From positions 1 through 40,269 of the forward strand of contig CAMTMX010000022.1 of NCBI GenBank assembly GCA_947073495.1: a stretch of DNA of 40,269 nt, in the 5' to 3' direction. How positions within the stretch are numbered: position 1 is the first letter of the stretch; each line of letters begins with the position of its first letter. The DNA comes from an uncultured Porphyromonadaceae bacterium (GTDB lineage Bacteria; Bacteroidota; Bacteroidia; Bacteroidales; Muribaculaceae). The notes beneath the pieces are model-generated. The model had not been told where the DNA came from. It worked only from the letters and a program-made list of their open reading frames with translations, and did no database searches. The position numbers and the translations under genes were made by a program. Shown here piece after piece: positions 24,801 to 34,060 of the stretch.

Positions 24801-25908
24801 CGATACCGGAATTGGAATTAAAGACAAGGATAAGGAACATATTTTTGAACGTTTCTACCAGGTGAATGACGATGGAGAGTCTCATCCTGAAATGGGTAGT
24901 GGAATAGGGTTGAGCATGGTGAGTGAATATGTGAAATTGCATGAAGGCTTTATACGTGTCACCGATAATGTCGATTGCGGAAGCGTCTTTATAATAGATA
25001 TCCCCATCAGGCATAAAGATAATTATGTAGAGATGAGTGGCTCAGCTAAAAATAAAGTAATTGAATTGGAAAAAAATGAATCTCAGCATGATACGGAATT
25101 GTTAGCCGTAGAAAATAAAGAGCAGCAGAATAGTTCGCTTCCAGTGGCGCTTGTGGTTGATGATAATCAGGACATGCTTGATATGCTTAAGTTTGAACTG
25201 GATAATGATTTTGATGTCATCACCGCATCAGATGGCAATGAGGCATTGAGGATTATAGAAAATGTGACTCCATCAATAGTATTGACTGATCTTATGATGC
25301 CCGGGATGGACGGTATAGAACTGTGTCGTAGGCTCAAGGCTGACAAATCTACCGTGTCGGTACCTATTATTATTTTGACTGCTAAACACGACCTTGGGGT
25401 TAAACTTGAAGGCTTGACATTGGGGGCAGACGATTATATAACGAAACCGTTTAATATAGATGTGTTGAAACTGAGGATGAAACGTCTTGTTGAACTCACG
25501 GCAAAGGGTGCGAAGCGAAGTCTTATTGATCCGGAGCCGGAGTCGATAAAGATCACCCCTCTTGATGAACAGTTTATAGAAAAGGCTGTGAAATATGTTT
25601 CAGATCATCTTGACAGTTCCGAACTGTCTGTTGAAGAACTGAGCGACAGTCTTGGCATGAGCAGGGTAAGGTTGTATAAAAAGATCAAGCAGATCACCGG
25701 CAAAACCCCGATTGAATTCATCAGGGTGATTAGGTTAAAAAGGGCGGCGCAATTGCTTCGTGAGAGCCAGCTGAATGTGTCGGAAATCGCATATCGTACA
25801 GGATTCAATAGCCCAAAAGTTTTCAGTAAATATTTTAAGGAGGAATTCGGCATACTTCCGTCGGTTTATCAGAATCAGGAGGGCTCGGAAACAAATTATA
25901 CCGTCTAA
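21841..25908 (+). CDS. Hybrid two-component system sensor/regulator (HTCS), AraC type
   Basis: A 1355-residue one-protein sensor and transcription factor. Start: the ATG at 21841 gives a normal signal peptide; the frame opens at a TTG 33 bp earlier. Order: signal peptide; two periplasmic Reg_prop beta-propellers (many repeats such as GMLWIGTSSGLCRYDG and GILWIGTLGGGVFSY); Y_Y_Y domain (to about residue 775); one membrane segment (~785-807); HisKA with phospho-acceptor His841 in NVSHDLRTPL; HATPase (NLLGNAFKFTP, ADTGIGI); receiver domain with Asp1150 in LTDLMMPGMDG and the Lys of ITKPF; and a C-terminal AraC-type HTH. In this family a glycan-derived oligosaccharide binds the periplasmic part and the protein activates its polysaccharide locus. 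Its placement between the SusC operon and the GH31/GH2/GH3 genes points to control of both. Confidence 0.96.
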   Translation: MPVKILIFLTALISTLYSSATVDVSRHLLRHVEAASGAYNNLITALHKDKNGMLWIGTSSGLCRYDGYGMKQMTAGLTDTTTILNDYILFIHEDGKGRLWLQSQPGFGIYDPEMDTLVTDLPGYLRGTGIDGTISTVYADPAGDIWVAVEDKGIYRLKDGEGMAQRVDYAADGKPAIANMLMKNGTLVCVDMSGALTMISPDKMKVTSMVSPSQISSKFDSQNYFLSVDNSGRIWVYAAGVLMVYDINSGNWIEDSLPHHGYEGVVKAIYQDKSGRLWLARDHHGLEVINYEDGSFKFHNATPVEDIANNNTITCFLEDDHGTIWLGTYKKGIMTFNDSLSKFSLETFPDVNCIIPAEGNWIWVGTDSSGLWKWNPDTGEKVEVKDPSEGISPAAITSLASAQDGTLYVGSFSRGLRKLAGNTWERIMSGTSLDSNYVWSMSIGNDGILWIGTLGGGVFSYNLKTGKFEEFNEANSDLQSNYVMSIIKSNDGRQYFGSAYGISYYDNERGKIRNLKDLFPDMKSDGWKVNQIYEDSRGLIWVATPNGLKVLDRTRGKVLKLKLNDSDQQKYILGIIQDNGGSMWVSAGQELLNLKVVYNEKSGDLSVLTHVYDNRDGLMDCDFNQRSFAKLPSGEIVVGGFYGLNRFLPSEIKLNTVRPKVIFTDLTMGSEKVRPGNKIDGRVVLTTGLNQGGTVEFSDSPKEFSVYFSTDNYVLPEKTVYEYKLEGYNEEWMKCPQGVNHVTYTNLSPGKYRLLVRAINSDGYESEDPAELKIRVFPPFWASTWAMIFYFVLAAGAVWGIIKIVSNQERKRFERKRNEDAMRKQEEINQLKFKFFTNVSHDLRTPLTLIVSPLEEMLKETTDERQTKRLSLMRSNAMRLLALVNQLLDFRKTEVAGLQLNPAEGDVVAFSKSVCNSFVNLSERKNINLTFYADRERISLLFDHDKLEKIFMNLLGNAFKFTPAGGRVDVSLEKVGEENPMLRIKIADTGIGIKDKDKEHIFERFYQVNDDGESHPEMGSGIGLSMVSEYVKLHEGFIRVTDNVDCGSVFIIDIPIRHKDNYVEMSGSAKNKVIELEKNESQHDTELLAVENKEQQNSSLPVALVVDDNQDMLDMLKFELDNDFDVITASDGNEALRIIENVTPSIVLTDLMMPGMDGIELCRRLKADKSTVSVPIIILTAKHDLGVKLEGLTLGADDYITKPFNIDVLKLRMKRLVELTAKGAKRSLIDPEPESIKITPLDEQFIEKAVKYVSDHLDSSELSVEELSDSLGMSRVRLYKKIKQITGKTPIEFIRVIRLKRAAQLLRESQLNVSEIAYRTGFNSPKVFSKYFKEEFGILPSVYQNQEGSETNYTV

Positions 25909-25989
25909 ATTAACAATTCATCCCCATAGTAAAAGATAATAAAGCCTTTTCCGACACGGATAAGTATATGGATAAACTTTGATTATAGG

Positions 25990-25997
25990 TAATTTTG
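25990..25997 (+). promoter_or_regulatory. Predicted -7 box of the GH31-GH2-GH3 operon
   Basis: TAATTTTG matches TAnnTTTG and is identical to the predicted SusC -7 box. It would give a leader of about 100 nt before the GH31 start at 26108. No -33 box is evident, as for the SusC promoter. Confidence 0.45.
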
Positions 25998-26107
25998 TAA
26001 AGAGAATCAAAGCAAGGATTAAGCACGATAAAGAAATGTAACCGACATCACGCTTTATCATATTGATCCGCCCTTTACAGGGACTAAGTTAACCCTTACC
26101 TATATTT

Positions 26108-28990
26108 ATGAAATTATCCTACATTACAAGTGTGCTGCTTGCCACAACAGCGATCGCTTCCTGCGGATCCGGAAAATTTGACAAGGATCCGATGGGAATC
26201 ACGGTTAATGTGGATCAGCAAAATGAGAATGATGTCCGTAAGGTGCGTCTGCAGGTCTATGGAGACAAGATTATCCGAGTCTCGGCAACTCCAGACAAAA
26301 ATTTTGCGGAAGACGAAAGCCTGGTTGTACTCAAACCGGAGCAACATGTTAAATTTAATGTGGAAGAGACGGATTCGACTGTCTCTGTAGTGACTTCGGC
26401 AGTGCGTGCCACCGTTGCGTTGTCTACCGGCGATGTGAAATTTTATGATCTTTCGGGAAGGTTGATTGTATCTGAAGCTGAAGGAGGAAGAGAGTTCTCT
26501 CCGATTGAGGTGGAGGGAACCAAAGGATACACCGTACGCCAGGTGTTTGAGTCTCTCTCTGAAGATGAAGGTATCTATGGTCTGGGTCAGCATCAGAGCG
26601 ACGAATTTAATTATAAAGGTAAAAATGAGGAGTTGTTCCAATATAATACAAAGGTGTCTGTGCCATTTGTGGTGTCTACCGACAACTACGGTATTCTTTG
26701 GGACAGTTATTCACTTTGTCGTTGGGGTAATCCCGACGGTTATAAGCAGCTTGGCGGTGTTTTCAAACTCTTCGACAAAGACGGCAATGAGGGTGCCCTC
26801 ACAGGAACATATGTGCCGGCAAATAAGGATGAGGGGACACTGGTGCAACGAGAGGATTCGATCTATTTTGAACACCTCATCAGAGGAGATCTCGCCCATG
26901 TGGTGAATCTTCCTCAGAATTTCAATTTTGCCGGCAGCCACGTCACATACGAAGGGGAGATCGAGGCTTCTGTTTCCGGAGAATACAAGTTCATACTTTA
27001 TTATTCAGGCTATCAGAAGGTATTTATCGACAACCGGGAGGTTGTGCCCGAACGTTGGCGTACTGCATGGAATCCCAACAGCTATAAATTTTCTGTGAAT
27101 CTTGAGGCTGGGAAACGTGTGCCTATCAAGATTGAGTGGGAACCCAACGGATCTGTCGCTTATTGCGGACTCCGGGTGTATGACCCTCGCGACCCAAAAG
27201 ATCAGCTCAACATGAGTTGGTGGGGAGAGATGCAGGAAGGCATAGACTATTATTTCATCTATGGAGATGATATGGATGATGTGATTTCCGGCTACCGTAC
27301 CCTTACCGGGAAGGCTCCAATCATGCCCAAGTGGGCGATGGGTTATTGGCAGAGCCGTGAGAAATACAACACCCAGGAAGAGGTGCTTTCAACGCTTGCA
27401 GAATTTCGCAAAAGGGGTATCCCTATCGACAATATTGTGATCGACTGGCTTCATTGGAAAGAGGATTCATGGGGCAGTCATGAGTTTGACCGTGCCCGTT
27501 TCCCGGATCCCAAAGGAATGGTCGACACTATTCACGACATGAATGCCCGCCTGATGATATCTGTGTGGCCGAAGTTTTATGTGACTACCGAGCACTATAA
27601 GGAGTTTGATAAGAACGGATGGATGTATAAGCTTCCTGTTCAGGACAGTATCCGCGACTGGGTAGGACCCGGCTACCTTGGCTCTTTCTATGATGCCTAC
27701 GATCCCGGAGCACGAAAACTTTTCTGGAGCCAGATCAATGATCATTATATGCCTCTTGGTATAGACGCATGGTGGATGGATGCTTCTGAACCGAATATCC
27801 GAGACTGTACGGATATCCAGTATCGAAAAGATCTTATCACCCCGACAGCGCTTGGTCCGTCGACAAAATATTTCAACGCATACGCTCTTATGAACGCGGA
27901 CGCTATCTACAACGGTCAGCGCGGTGTGGATCCCGACAAGCGTGTGTTTCTACTCACCCGTTCAGGTTTTGCGGGCCAGCAGCGCTATTCCACAGCAACC
28001 TGGAGCGGCGACATCGCCACCCGTTGGGAAGATATGAAAGCACAGATTTCGGCAGGGCTTAATTTCTCTATGAGCGGCGTGCCCTGGTGGACAATGGATA
28101 TCGGTGGTTTCTGTGTGGAAGACCGCTATGTAAAGGCACAACAGGAATATCTTGCAAAAGGTGTCGAAAATCCGGATCTTAAAGAGTGGCGTGAACTCAA
28201 CACCCGTTGGTATCAGTTCGGTGCGTTCTCACCCCTTTTCAGGGCACATGGTCAGTGGCCATACCGCGAGATTTTCAACATAGCTCCTGAAAACCATCCG
28301 GCGTATCAGTCAGTGGTCTACTACACTAATCTGCGATATGACATGATGCCTTACATCTATTCTCTTGCAGGTAAGACTCATTTTGATGATTATACCGTGA
28401 TGCGTCCGATGGTTATGGAATACACAGCCGATCCTGCCACACGCAGCATTCAGGATCAGTTTATGTTTGGCAATGCGTTCCTTGTGGCTCCGGTCTATAA
28501 ATATAATGCAAGAAGCCGTGAGGTTTACTTTCCCAAGGGCTCCCTTTGGTATGATTTCTATACAGGTAAAGAAGTTTCGAAAGGAGGGGAGACAAAAGTT
28601 GCCGACGCTCCCTACGACAGAATGCCGCTTTTCGTACGTTCCGGTGCTATTGTTCCGTTCGGTCCTGAAATTCAATATACTGACCAAAAGCAGGCGGACG
28701 AGATCAATCTCTACGTCTATACGGGAGAAGACGGAGAATTTACGCTCTATGAAGATGAGAATCTCAACTATAATTATGAGAAAGGAAGCTACGCCATGAT
28801 TCCTTTCAAATATGACAACACGACAGGGACATTGACTATAGGTGACCGTAAAGGAGAATTCCCCGGTATGTTGAAAGAGCGTACTTTCAATGTGATCAAA
28901 GTGTCGCCGGAAAATCCTGTCGGCTATTCCCGTGATGCTAAAGGTAAAGAAGTGAAGTATTCAGGTTCAAAAGTTGACGTTAAACTTTAA
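26108..28990 (+). CDS. GH31 alpha-xylosidase with PA14 insert
   Basis: A 960-residue lipoprotein (signal IASC; lipid Cys19). Domains: N-terminal beta-sandwich (about 30-225), a PA14-like insert (~228-370, with YKFILYYSGYQKVFIDNR and GLRVYDP), the GH31 barrel from about 400, and C-terminal beta domains. Catalytic residues are in the family motifs: nucleophile Asp558 in GIDAWWMDASEPN and acid/base Asp635 in TWSGDI. The layout and length match B. ovatus BoGH31A, the alpha-xylosidase of the xyloglucan locus, which has the same PA14 insert. Predicted to remove the non-reducing-end alpha-1,6-xylose from imported xyloglucan oligosaccharides. It starts 199 bp after the sensor gene and leads the GH2 and GH3 genes. 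Alpha-glucosidase activity is the main alternative; WWMDASEPN and the PA14 insert favour xylosidase. Confidence 0.9.
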   Translation: MKLSYITSVLLATTAIASCGSGKFDKDPMGITVNVDQQNENDVRKVRLQVYGDKIIRVSATPDKNFAEDESLVVLKPEQHVKFNVEETDSTVSVVTSAVRATVALSTGDVKFYDLSGRLIVSEAEGGREFSPIEVEGTKGYTVRQVFESLSEDEGIYGLGQHQSDEFNYKGKNEELFQYNTKVSVPFVVSTDNYGILWDSYSLCRWGNPDGYKQLGGVFKLFDKDGNEGALTGTYVPANKDEGTLVQREDSIYFEHLIRGDLAHVVNLPQNFNFAGSHVTYEGEIEASVSGEYKFILYYSGYQKVFIDNREVVPERWRTAWNPNSYKFSVNLEAGKRVPIKIEWEPNGSVAYCGLRVYDPRDPKDQLNMSWWGEMQEGIDYYFIYGDDMDDVISGYRTLTGKAPIMPKWAMGYWQSREKYNTQEEVLSTLAEFRKRGIPIDNIVIDWLHWKEDSWGSHEFDRARFPDPKGMVDTIHDMNARLMISVWPKFYVTTEHYKEFDKNGWMYKLPVQDSIRDWVGPGYLGSFYDAYDPGARKLFWSQINDHYMPLGIDAWWMDASEPNIRDCTDIQYRKDLITPTALGPSTKYFNAYALMNADAIYNGQRGVDPDKRVFLLTRSGFAGQQRYSTATWSGDIATRWEDMKAQISAGLNFSMSGVPWWTMDIGGFCVEDRYVKAQQEYLAKGVENPDLKEWRELNTRWYQFGAFSPLFRAHGQWPYREIFNIAPENHPAYQSVVYYTNLRYDMMPYIYSLAGKTHFDDYTVMRPMVMEYTADPATRSIQDQFMFGNAFLVAPVYKYNARSREVYFPKGSLWYDFYTGKEVSKGGETKVADAPYDRMPLFVRSGAIVPFGPEIQYTDQKQADEINLYVYTGEDGEFTLYEDENLNYNYEKGSYAMIPFKYDNTTGTLTIGDRKGEFPGMLKERTFNVIKVSPENPVGYSRDAKGKEVKYSGSKVDVKL

Positions 28991-29117
28991 AAGTAAACCT
29001 ATTTTAAGTTTACGCCGTTGATTATCCATTTGTTTTATCCATCCTTCTTTTGTGAAAGGTGGAAATCAGGTGAGTTCACGAAACTTAAATTTTAATAATT
29101 TGTTCAGGATTAGTTTC

Positions 29118-31628
29118 ATGAAAAAAGATGTGACAAGGTTCTTCATGGCTTGCATATTCCTCCTTGCCTGCGCTGTGAATGCGTGGGCTGGGGGAGACAG
29201 CCGTGCCATATCGTTTGACAAGGGTTGGATGTTTTCTCTTGGTGATAATGATAGTTATTCATCCCCCGGATTTAACGACTCATCATGGCGTTCCCTTAAC
29301 TTGCCACATGATTGGGCGATAGAGGGCAATTTTAGTGAAGACAATCCTTCCGGCACCGGGGGAGGCGCTCTCCCGGGGGGAGTGGGTTGGTATCGCAAGA
29401 CATTTACTCTTCCCTCCGACATGAAGGGGAAACAGATCTATATCGATTTCGACGGGGCGTATATGAACGCTACTGTCTATATCAACGGACATGAACTCGG
29501 CACACGTCCTTACGGTTATGCTTCATTCAGCTACGACATGACCCCTTGGCTGAGACAGGGAGAAAATGTAGTGGCTGTGAGAGTGGATAATGCCGAGCAG
29601 CCTAATTCCCGTTGGTATAGCGGCTGTGGAATCTATCGCCACGTATGGTTGCGTGCATTGAATCCCGTGCATGTGGCTCAGTGGGGCACTTTTGTACGCC
29701 AGGATAAAGTGACTGACGCAGCTGCGGATATAACTGTGCTTACAAATGTTGAAAACAACGGCAAAAAGAACGTAAAAGCGATCTTGCAGACGGATGTGGT
29801 TTCTCCTTCAGGGAAAGTGGTGGCGAAGGGTTCGCAGCCTGTTTCTATCAAGGCGGGGGAAAAGTCGGAGATTAGTCAACCATTGTCTGTTGCCGATCCG
29901 GATCTGTGGTCTGTCAGATCCCCGTTGCTTTATACGGTGGTAAACCGCCTGGAAGTGGATGGTCAGACTGTAGATTTATTTAAGATAAAAACCGGATTCC
30001 GCTATTTTGAGTTTGATCCGGAGAAAGGATTCTCCCTCAATGGGGAAAGAATGAAAATCAATGGAGTATGTCTCCATCATGATGCCGGTGCCTTGGGTGC
30101 GGTGGTTAACAAGGCGGCGATAGCGCGCCAGTTGAAAATCATGAAGGAGATGGGCGCTAATGCTATCCGTTCATCCCACAACCCTCCCGCGCCGGAGCTT
30201 CTTGAGCTTTGCGACTCGATGGGTCTGATGGTGATGGATGAAACATTCGACATGTGGCGCAAGCAGAAGACATCTCATGACTATGCCCGTTATTTCCCGG
30301 ATTGGCATGAGAAAGATCTGACAGATCTGATTGTGCGAGACAGAAATCATCCTTCCATCATTATATGGAGCATAGGTAATGAGGTGCTCGAACAGTGGAG
30401 CGATGCCCAAGCCGACACTCTTTCGCTCGCGGAGGCAAATCTTCTTCTTAATTTCGGACACGGCAAGGAAATGCTTGCGGAGGAGGGTGCCCCAATGTCG
30501 GTCAATTCTTTGTTGACAAAGAAACTTGCGGATATGACACGGGAACTTGATCCGACCCGCCCTGTGACGGCGGGATGCAATGAGCCTGATCCCGGCAATC
30601 ACCTGTTCCGCTCTGGCGCCCTCGATATCATAGGGTTTAACTATCACGACGATTGGTTTAAAGATGTGCCTAAGAATTTTCCCGGTAAGCCGTTTATTGT
30701 CACGGAGAGTGTATCTGCACTTCAGACACGAGGGTATTACCGCATGCCTTCCGACAGCATGTATGTATGGCCTGAACGCAGGGACAAACCGTTTTATGAT
30801 GAATCATTTTCCTGTTCTTCCTACGACAATTGTCATGTGCCTTGGGGCAACACTCATGAGGGTACGATGCGCCATGTGGAAGATAATGATTTCATTATGG
30901 GACAGTTCGTATGGACAGGATTTGATTATCTTGGAGAGCCCACACCTTTCGGATGGCCGGCGAGAAGTTCGTATTTCGGCATTGTAGATCTTGCCGGTAT
31001 TCCAAAAGATTCATATTATATGTATCAGAGCCGTTGGCGTCCCGATCTTGATGTGCTCCATCTTTTCCCACATTGGAATTGGAAAGAGGGTGAGGATGTC
31101 GATGTCTGGGCTTACTTCAATAACGCGGACGAGGTGGAACTATTTCTAAACGGGGAATCACTCGGGACAAAGAAACCGGAGAATGGCTCTTATCATGTCT
31201 GGTGGAGAGTGCCGTTTACTCCAGGAGAACTTGTGGCTGTCAGCCGGAAGGATGGCAAGGAGGTCAAACGGGCTTCCGTGAATACCGCCTCAGAACCATA
31301 TGCAATAAGACTTATCCCCGACCGTGCTGAAATCAACGCAGACGGTACTGACCTGAGCTATGTCACGGTTGAAGTGGTGGATAAAGCCGGTAATCTATGT
31401 CCTCTTTCTGAAAATGAAATCTCGTTTGAAGTGGATGGTGCGGGTTTCAATGCCGGAGTAGACAACGGTTCCCAGATTTCATTAGAGCCGTTCAAGTCTG
31501 ACAAACGGAAGGCATTCTACGGCAAGGCTATGCTTATTGTGCAGAATGATGGAAGAACGGGAGATATAAAAGTGAAGGCAACTTCGCCTGATTTGAAAGA
31601 ATCAACAGTGACAATCAAAAGTTTATAA
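29118..31628 (+). CDS. GH2 beta-galactosidase
   Basis: The ATG at 29118 is chosen because it gives a signal peptide with cleavage after AVNAWA; the frame extends upstream to a GTG at 29052. Domains: sugar-binding jelly roll (FDKGWMFSLGD, WYRKTFTLP), Ig-like domain, TIM barrel (INGVCLHHDAGALG, AIRSSHNPPAPELLELCD), then a C-terminal part with a DUF4982-like domain (WNWKEGEDVDVWAYFNN, VELFLNG) and a final Ig-like domain. Catalytic residues are acid/base Glu422 in WSIGNEV and nucleophile Glu530 in VTESVSA. 836 aa is usual for Bacteroidetes GH2 beta-galactosidases such as BoGH2A. Periplasmic. It lies 127 bp after GH31 and 9 bp before GH3. It probably removes beta-galactose from the xylosyl side chains; other beta-linked sugars cannot be excluded. 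Confidence 0.88.
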   Translation: MKKDVTRFFMACIFLLACAVNAWAGGDSRAISFDKGWMFSLGDNDSYSSPGFNDSSWRSLNLPHDWAIEGNFSEDNPSGTGGGALPGGVGWYRKTFTLPSDMKGKQIYIDFDGAYMNATVYINGHELGTRPYGYASFSYDMTPWLRQGENVVAVRVDNAEQPNSRWYSGCGIYRHVWLRALNPVHVAQWGTFVRQDKVTDAAADITVLTNVENNGKKNVKAILQTDVVSPSGKVVAKGSQPVSIKAGEKSEISQPLSVADPDLWSVRSPLLYTVVNRLEVDGQTVDLFKIKTGFRYFEFDPEKGFSLNGERMKINGVCLHHDAGALGAVVNKAAIARQLKIMKEMGANAIRSSHNPPAPELLELCDSMGLMVMDETFDMWRKQKTSHDYARYFPDWHEKDLTDLIVRDRNHPSIIIWSIGNEVLEQWSDAQADTLSLAEANLLLNFGHGKEMLAEEGAPMSVNSLLTKKLADMTRELDPTRPVTAGCNEPDPGNHLFRSGALDIIGFNYHDDWFKDVPKNFPGKPFIVTESVSALQTRGYYRMPSDSMYVWPERRDKPFYDESFSCSSYDNCHVPWGNTHEGTMRHVEDNDFIMGQFVWTGFDYLGEPTPFGWPARSSYFGIVDLAGIPKDSYYMYQSRWRPDLDVLHLFPHWNWKEGEDVDVWAYFNNADEVELFLNGESLGTKKPENGSYHVWWRVPFTPGELVAVSRKDGKEVKRASVNTASEPYAIRLIPDRAEINADGTDLSYVTVEVVDKAGNLCPLSENEISFEVDGAGFNAGVDNGSQISLEPFKSDKRKAFYGKAMLIVQNDGRTGDIKVKATSPDLKESTVTIKSL

Positions 31629-31637
31629 TCGTAAGCT

Positions 31638-33890
31638 ATGAAACTAACTAATATTTTGATGGCAATGACTTTGACTACTGCAATTCCTGCAGCCAATGCA
31701 GAAAAACCTATATATCTTGATCAAAACATCCCTATTGAAAAGAGGGTGGAAGATGCTCTTTCCCGTATGACTCTTGAGGAAAAGGTGGCTTTATGTCACG
31801 CTCAGGGAAAGTTCTCTTCAAAAGGTGTGGAACGTCTCGGTATTCCAGAAATATGGATGAGCGACGGTCCTCACGGTGTGCGTGCAGAAATAAATTGGAA
31901 CGATTGGGGATATTCGGGCTGGACCAACGATTCAATCACCGCCTTTCCGGCATTGACAGCCCTTGCAGCTACTTGGAACCCTCAGCTCTCAGCCCTATAT
32001 GGCAAAAGTGTGGGTGAGGAGGCTCGTTATCGTAAAAAGGACGTGCTTCTTGGTCCCGGTGTGAATATCTATCGTACGCCGCTCAACGGGAGAAATTTTG
32101 AGTACATGGGGGAAGACCCCTACCTCGCCGGAGAAATGGCTGTTCCGTATATTCAGGAGCTTCAGAAGAATGGTGTGGCTGCATGTGTGAAACATTTCGC
32201 TCTCAACAATCAGGAAAAATGGCGTGGAACAGTTGATGTTGAATTGAGCGACCGGGCTCTTTATGAAATATATCTCCCCGCGTTTAAGAAAGCTGTGCAA
32301 GACGGTGGCGCATGGTCTATAATGGGTGCGTATAACCAGATATGGGGCCAGCACTGTTGCCATAATGAACGGCTTCTCAATGATATCCTTCGCGGAGAAT
32401 GGGGATTCGATGGTGCTGTCATAACCGACTGGGGCGGTGCCCATGACACCAAAGAAGCTGCCTTGAACGGACTTGATATAGAGATGGGGTCTTTTACCAA
32501 CGGACTGACCAGCGAAAGTGAGTTTGGATATGATGACTATTATCTTGCCGATCCTTATCTTGAGATGATCAAGAAAGGGGAAGTGCCGGAATCAACTGTA
32601 GACGAAAAGGCAAGAAATGTGTTGAGGCTGATATTCCGTACGGCAATGAATACTAACAAGCCGTTTGGCTCCAAATGCACTCCTGAGCATTATGCTGCTG
32701 CCAAAGCGATAGGTGATGAATCTGTCATATTGCTTAAAAATAATGGAATCCTTCCCCTCGATGGATCCAAATATAATTCAATCCTTGTGGTGGGCGACAA
32801 CGCCGTGCGACGTCTCACAGATGGAGGTGGTTCGTCAGAACTTAAACCGAAGGATTATATATCTCCGCTTTCTGCACTTCAGGCTCTTTATGGCGACAAG
32901 GTGAAGTTTGCTCCCGGATATGCATGCGGCAGGACTCTTTATGAGGCTGAAGACACAATCCCTCAGGAAGAGCAAGACAGATTGCGTGCGGAAGCTGTGG
33001 CTATGGCGAAAGACGCGGATATTGTGATATATGTCGGAGGACTTAACAAAAATTCATGGCAGGATTGCGAAAGTACAGACCGCCGCGAATATGAACTTCC
33101 TTTCGGGCAGAATGAGCTTATCAAAGAATTGATCAAGGTCAATCCCAATATCATTATTGCCAATATTTCAGGAAACGCTTACGAAATGCCTTGGGTAAAT
33201 GATGTGCCGGCAATCCTGCATGCCTCATACCTCGGCACAATGGGTGGCGCCAGTATCGCAGATGTCATTGCGGGCAATGTCAATCCTTCAGGAAAGCTGC
33301 CCTATTCCATTCCAGTGAAACTCCGGGATTGTGGAGCCAATTCGTTTGGCGAGATCTCTTATCCGGGAATAGAAAGCGGAGACACTGATGTTGTGGCAAT
33401 ACCCGGTTCAGTTATAGAGGGAGGCAAAAATCCGAAGCAGAAATATATGGAAGATATCCTTGTAGGTTATCGTTGGCATGACACTAAGAAAATTCCCGCT
33501 CTCTTCCCGTTTGGTCATGGGTTGAGCTATACGGAATTTGAATATGGAAAACCGGTAGTGTCCGAATCTGTGATAGGGGAAAACGGTAAGATCATGATCG
33601 AAGTCCCTGTCACCAATACAGGTGCGAAAGAAGGCAGCGAGATTGTGGAACTTTATATTTCCGACCTTAAATCGTCGTTGCCGCGTCCGGTGAAAGAACT
33701 CAAAGGATTTGGCAAGGTCAGGCTTGCTCCCGGGGAGACCAAGAGTGTTAAATTTGAGATCACACCGGAAGATCTAAAGTTCTTTGATGATAAAAAACAT
33801 GAGTGGGTGGTTGAGCCCGGTAAGTTCAAGGCGCATGTTGCAGCCTCTTCGACAGATATTCGCCACACCATACCTTTCGAATACAAATAA
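31638..33890 (+). CDS. GH3 beta-glucosidase
   Basis: A 750-residue exported enzyme (signal cleaved near AANA). GH3 N-terminal TIM barrel with RLGIPEIWMSDGPHGVR, LGPGVNIYRTPLNGRNFEYMGEDP, CVKHFALNNQE and nucleophile Asp264 in VITDWGGAHD. The alpha/beta-sandwich domain follows (from about 350, ESVILLKNNGILPLD), then a C-terminal fibronectin-III-like domain (FGHGLSYTEFEY onward). It lies 9 bp after GH2 and closes the operon before a strong hairpin. Predicted to cut terminal beta-1,4-glucose from oligosaccharides once xylose and galactose have been removed. Beta-xylosidase is possible within GH3, but the neighbouring alpha-xylosidase favours glucosidase. Confidence 0.9.
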   Translation: MKLTNILMAMTLTTAIPAANAEKPIYLDQNIPIEKRVEDALSRMTLEEKVALCHAQGKFSSKGVERLGIPEIWMSDGPHGVRAEINWNDWGYSGWTNDSITAFPALTALAATWNPQLSALYGKSVGEEARYRKKDVLLGPGVNIYRTPLNGRNFEYMGEDPYLAGEMAVPYIQELQKNGVAACVKHFALNNQEKWRGTVDVELSDRALYEIYLPAFKKAVQDGGAWSIMGAYNQIWGQHCCHNERLLNDILRGEWGFDGAVITDWGGAHDTKEAALNGLDIEMGSFTNGLTSESEFGYDDYYLADPYLEMIKKGEVPESTVDEKARNVLRLIFRTAMNTNKPFGSKCTPEHYAAAKAIGDESVILLKNNGILPLDGSKYNSILVVGDNAVRRLTDGGGSSELKPKDYISPLSALQALYGDKVKFAPGYACGRTLYEAEDTIPQEEQDRLRAEAVAMAKDADIVIYVGGLNKNSWQDCESTDRREYELPFGQNELIKELIKVNPNIIIANISGNAYEMPWVNDVPAILHASYLGTMGGASIADVIAGNVNPSGKLPYSIPVKLRDCGANSFGEISYPGIESGDTDVVAIPGSVIEGGKNPKQKYMEDILVGYRWHDTKKIPALFPFGHGLSYTEFEYGKPVVSESVIGENGKIMIEVPVTNTGAKEGSEIVELYISDLKSSLPRPVKELKGFGKVRLAPGETKSVKFEITPEDLKFFDDKKHEWVVEPGKFKAHVAASSTDIRHTIPFEYK

Positions 33891-33973
33891 AAACAGTTTC
33901 TAAAAAACTTCATAAACACGATTCAGGGATATGAAGATAAAATGACAGGCTCTATAAATCTTTCTTTAAAATC

Positions 33974-34005
33974 AACGACGGCTTGGGACATCCCGAGCCG
34001 TCGTT
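33974..34005. terminator. Hairpin between convergent GH3 and SGNH genes
   Basis: A perfect 10-bp inverted repeat (arms 33974-33983 and 33996-34005) continues inward through a G-T pair and three G-C pairs, with a 4-nt loop. There is no long T run on either strand, so it is a weak fit to the standard terminator model, but its place between converging genes suggests a two-way terminator. Confidence 0.65.
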
Positions 34006-34027
34006 ATATGATTATGTATAAATAGTT

Positions 34028-34060
34028 AATTACTAATTGCTAATTACTAATTGCTAATTG
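34028..34060. repeat. 14-bp tandem repeat at the 3' end of the SGNH gene
   Basis: The unit AATTACTAATTGCT occurs twice exactly (34028-34041, 34042-34055), followed by five bases of a third copy. A 7-bp sub-period is visible. It supplies the last codons and stop codon of the SGNH gene, so repeat slippage could change its C-terminus. Confidence 0.9.

Noticed and set aside
29052..29117. GTG start extending the GH2 protein by 22 residues
   Set aside because: The extension is polar and precedes a complete signal peptide that begins at the ATG at 29118.
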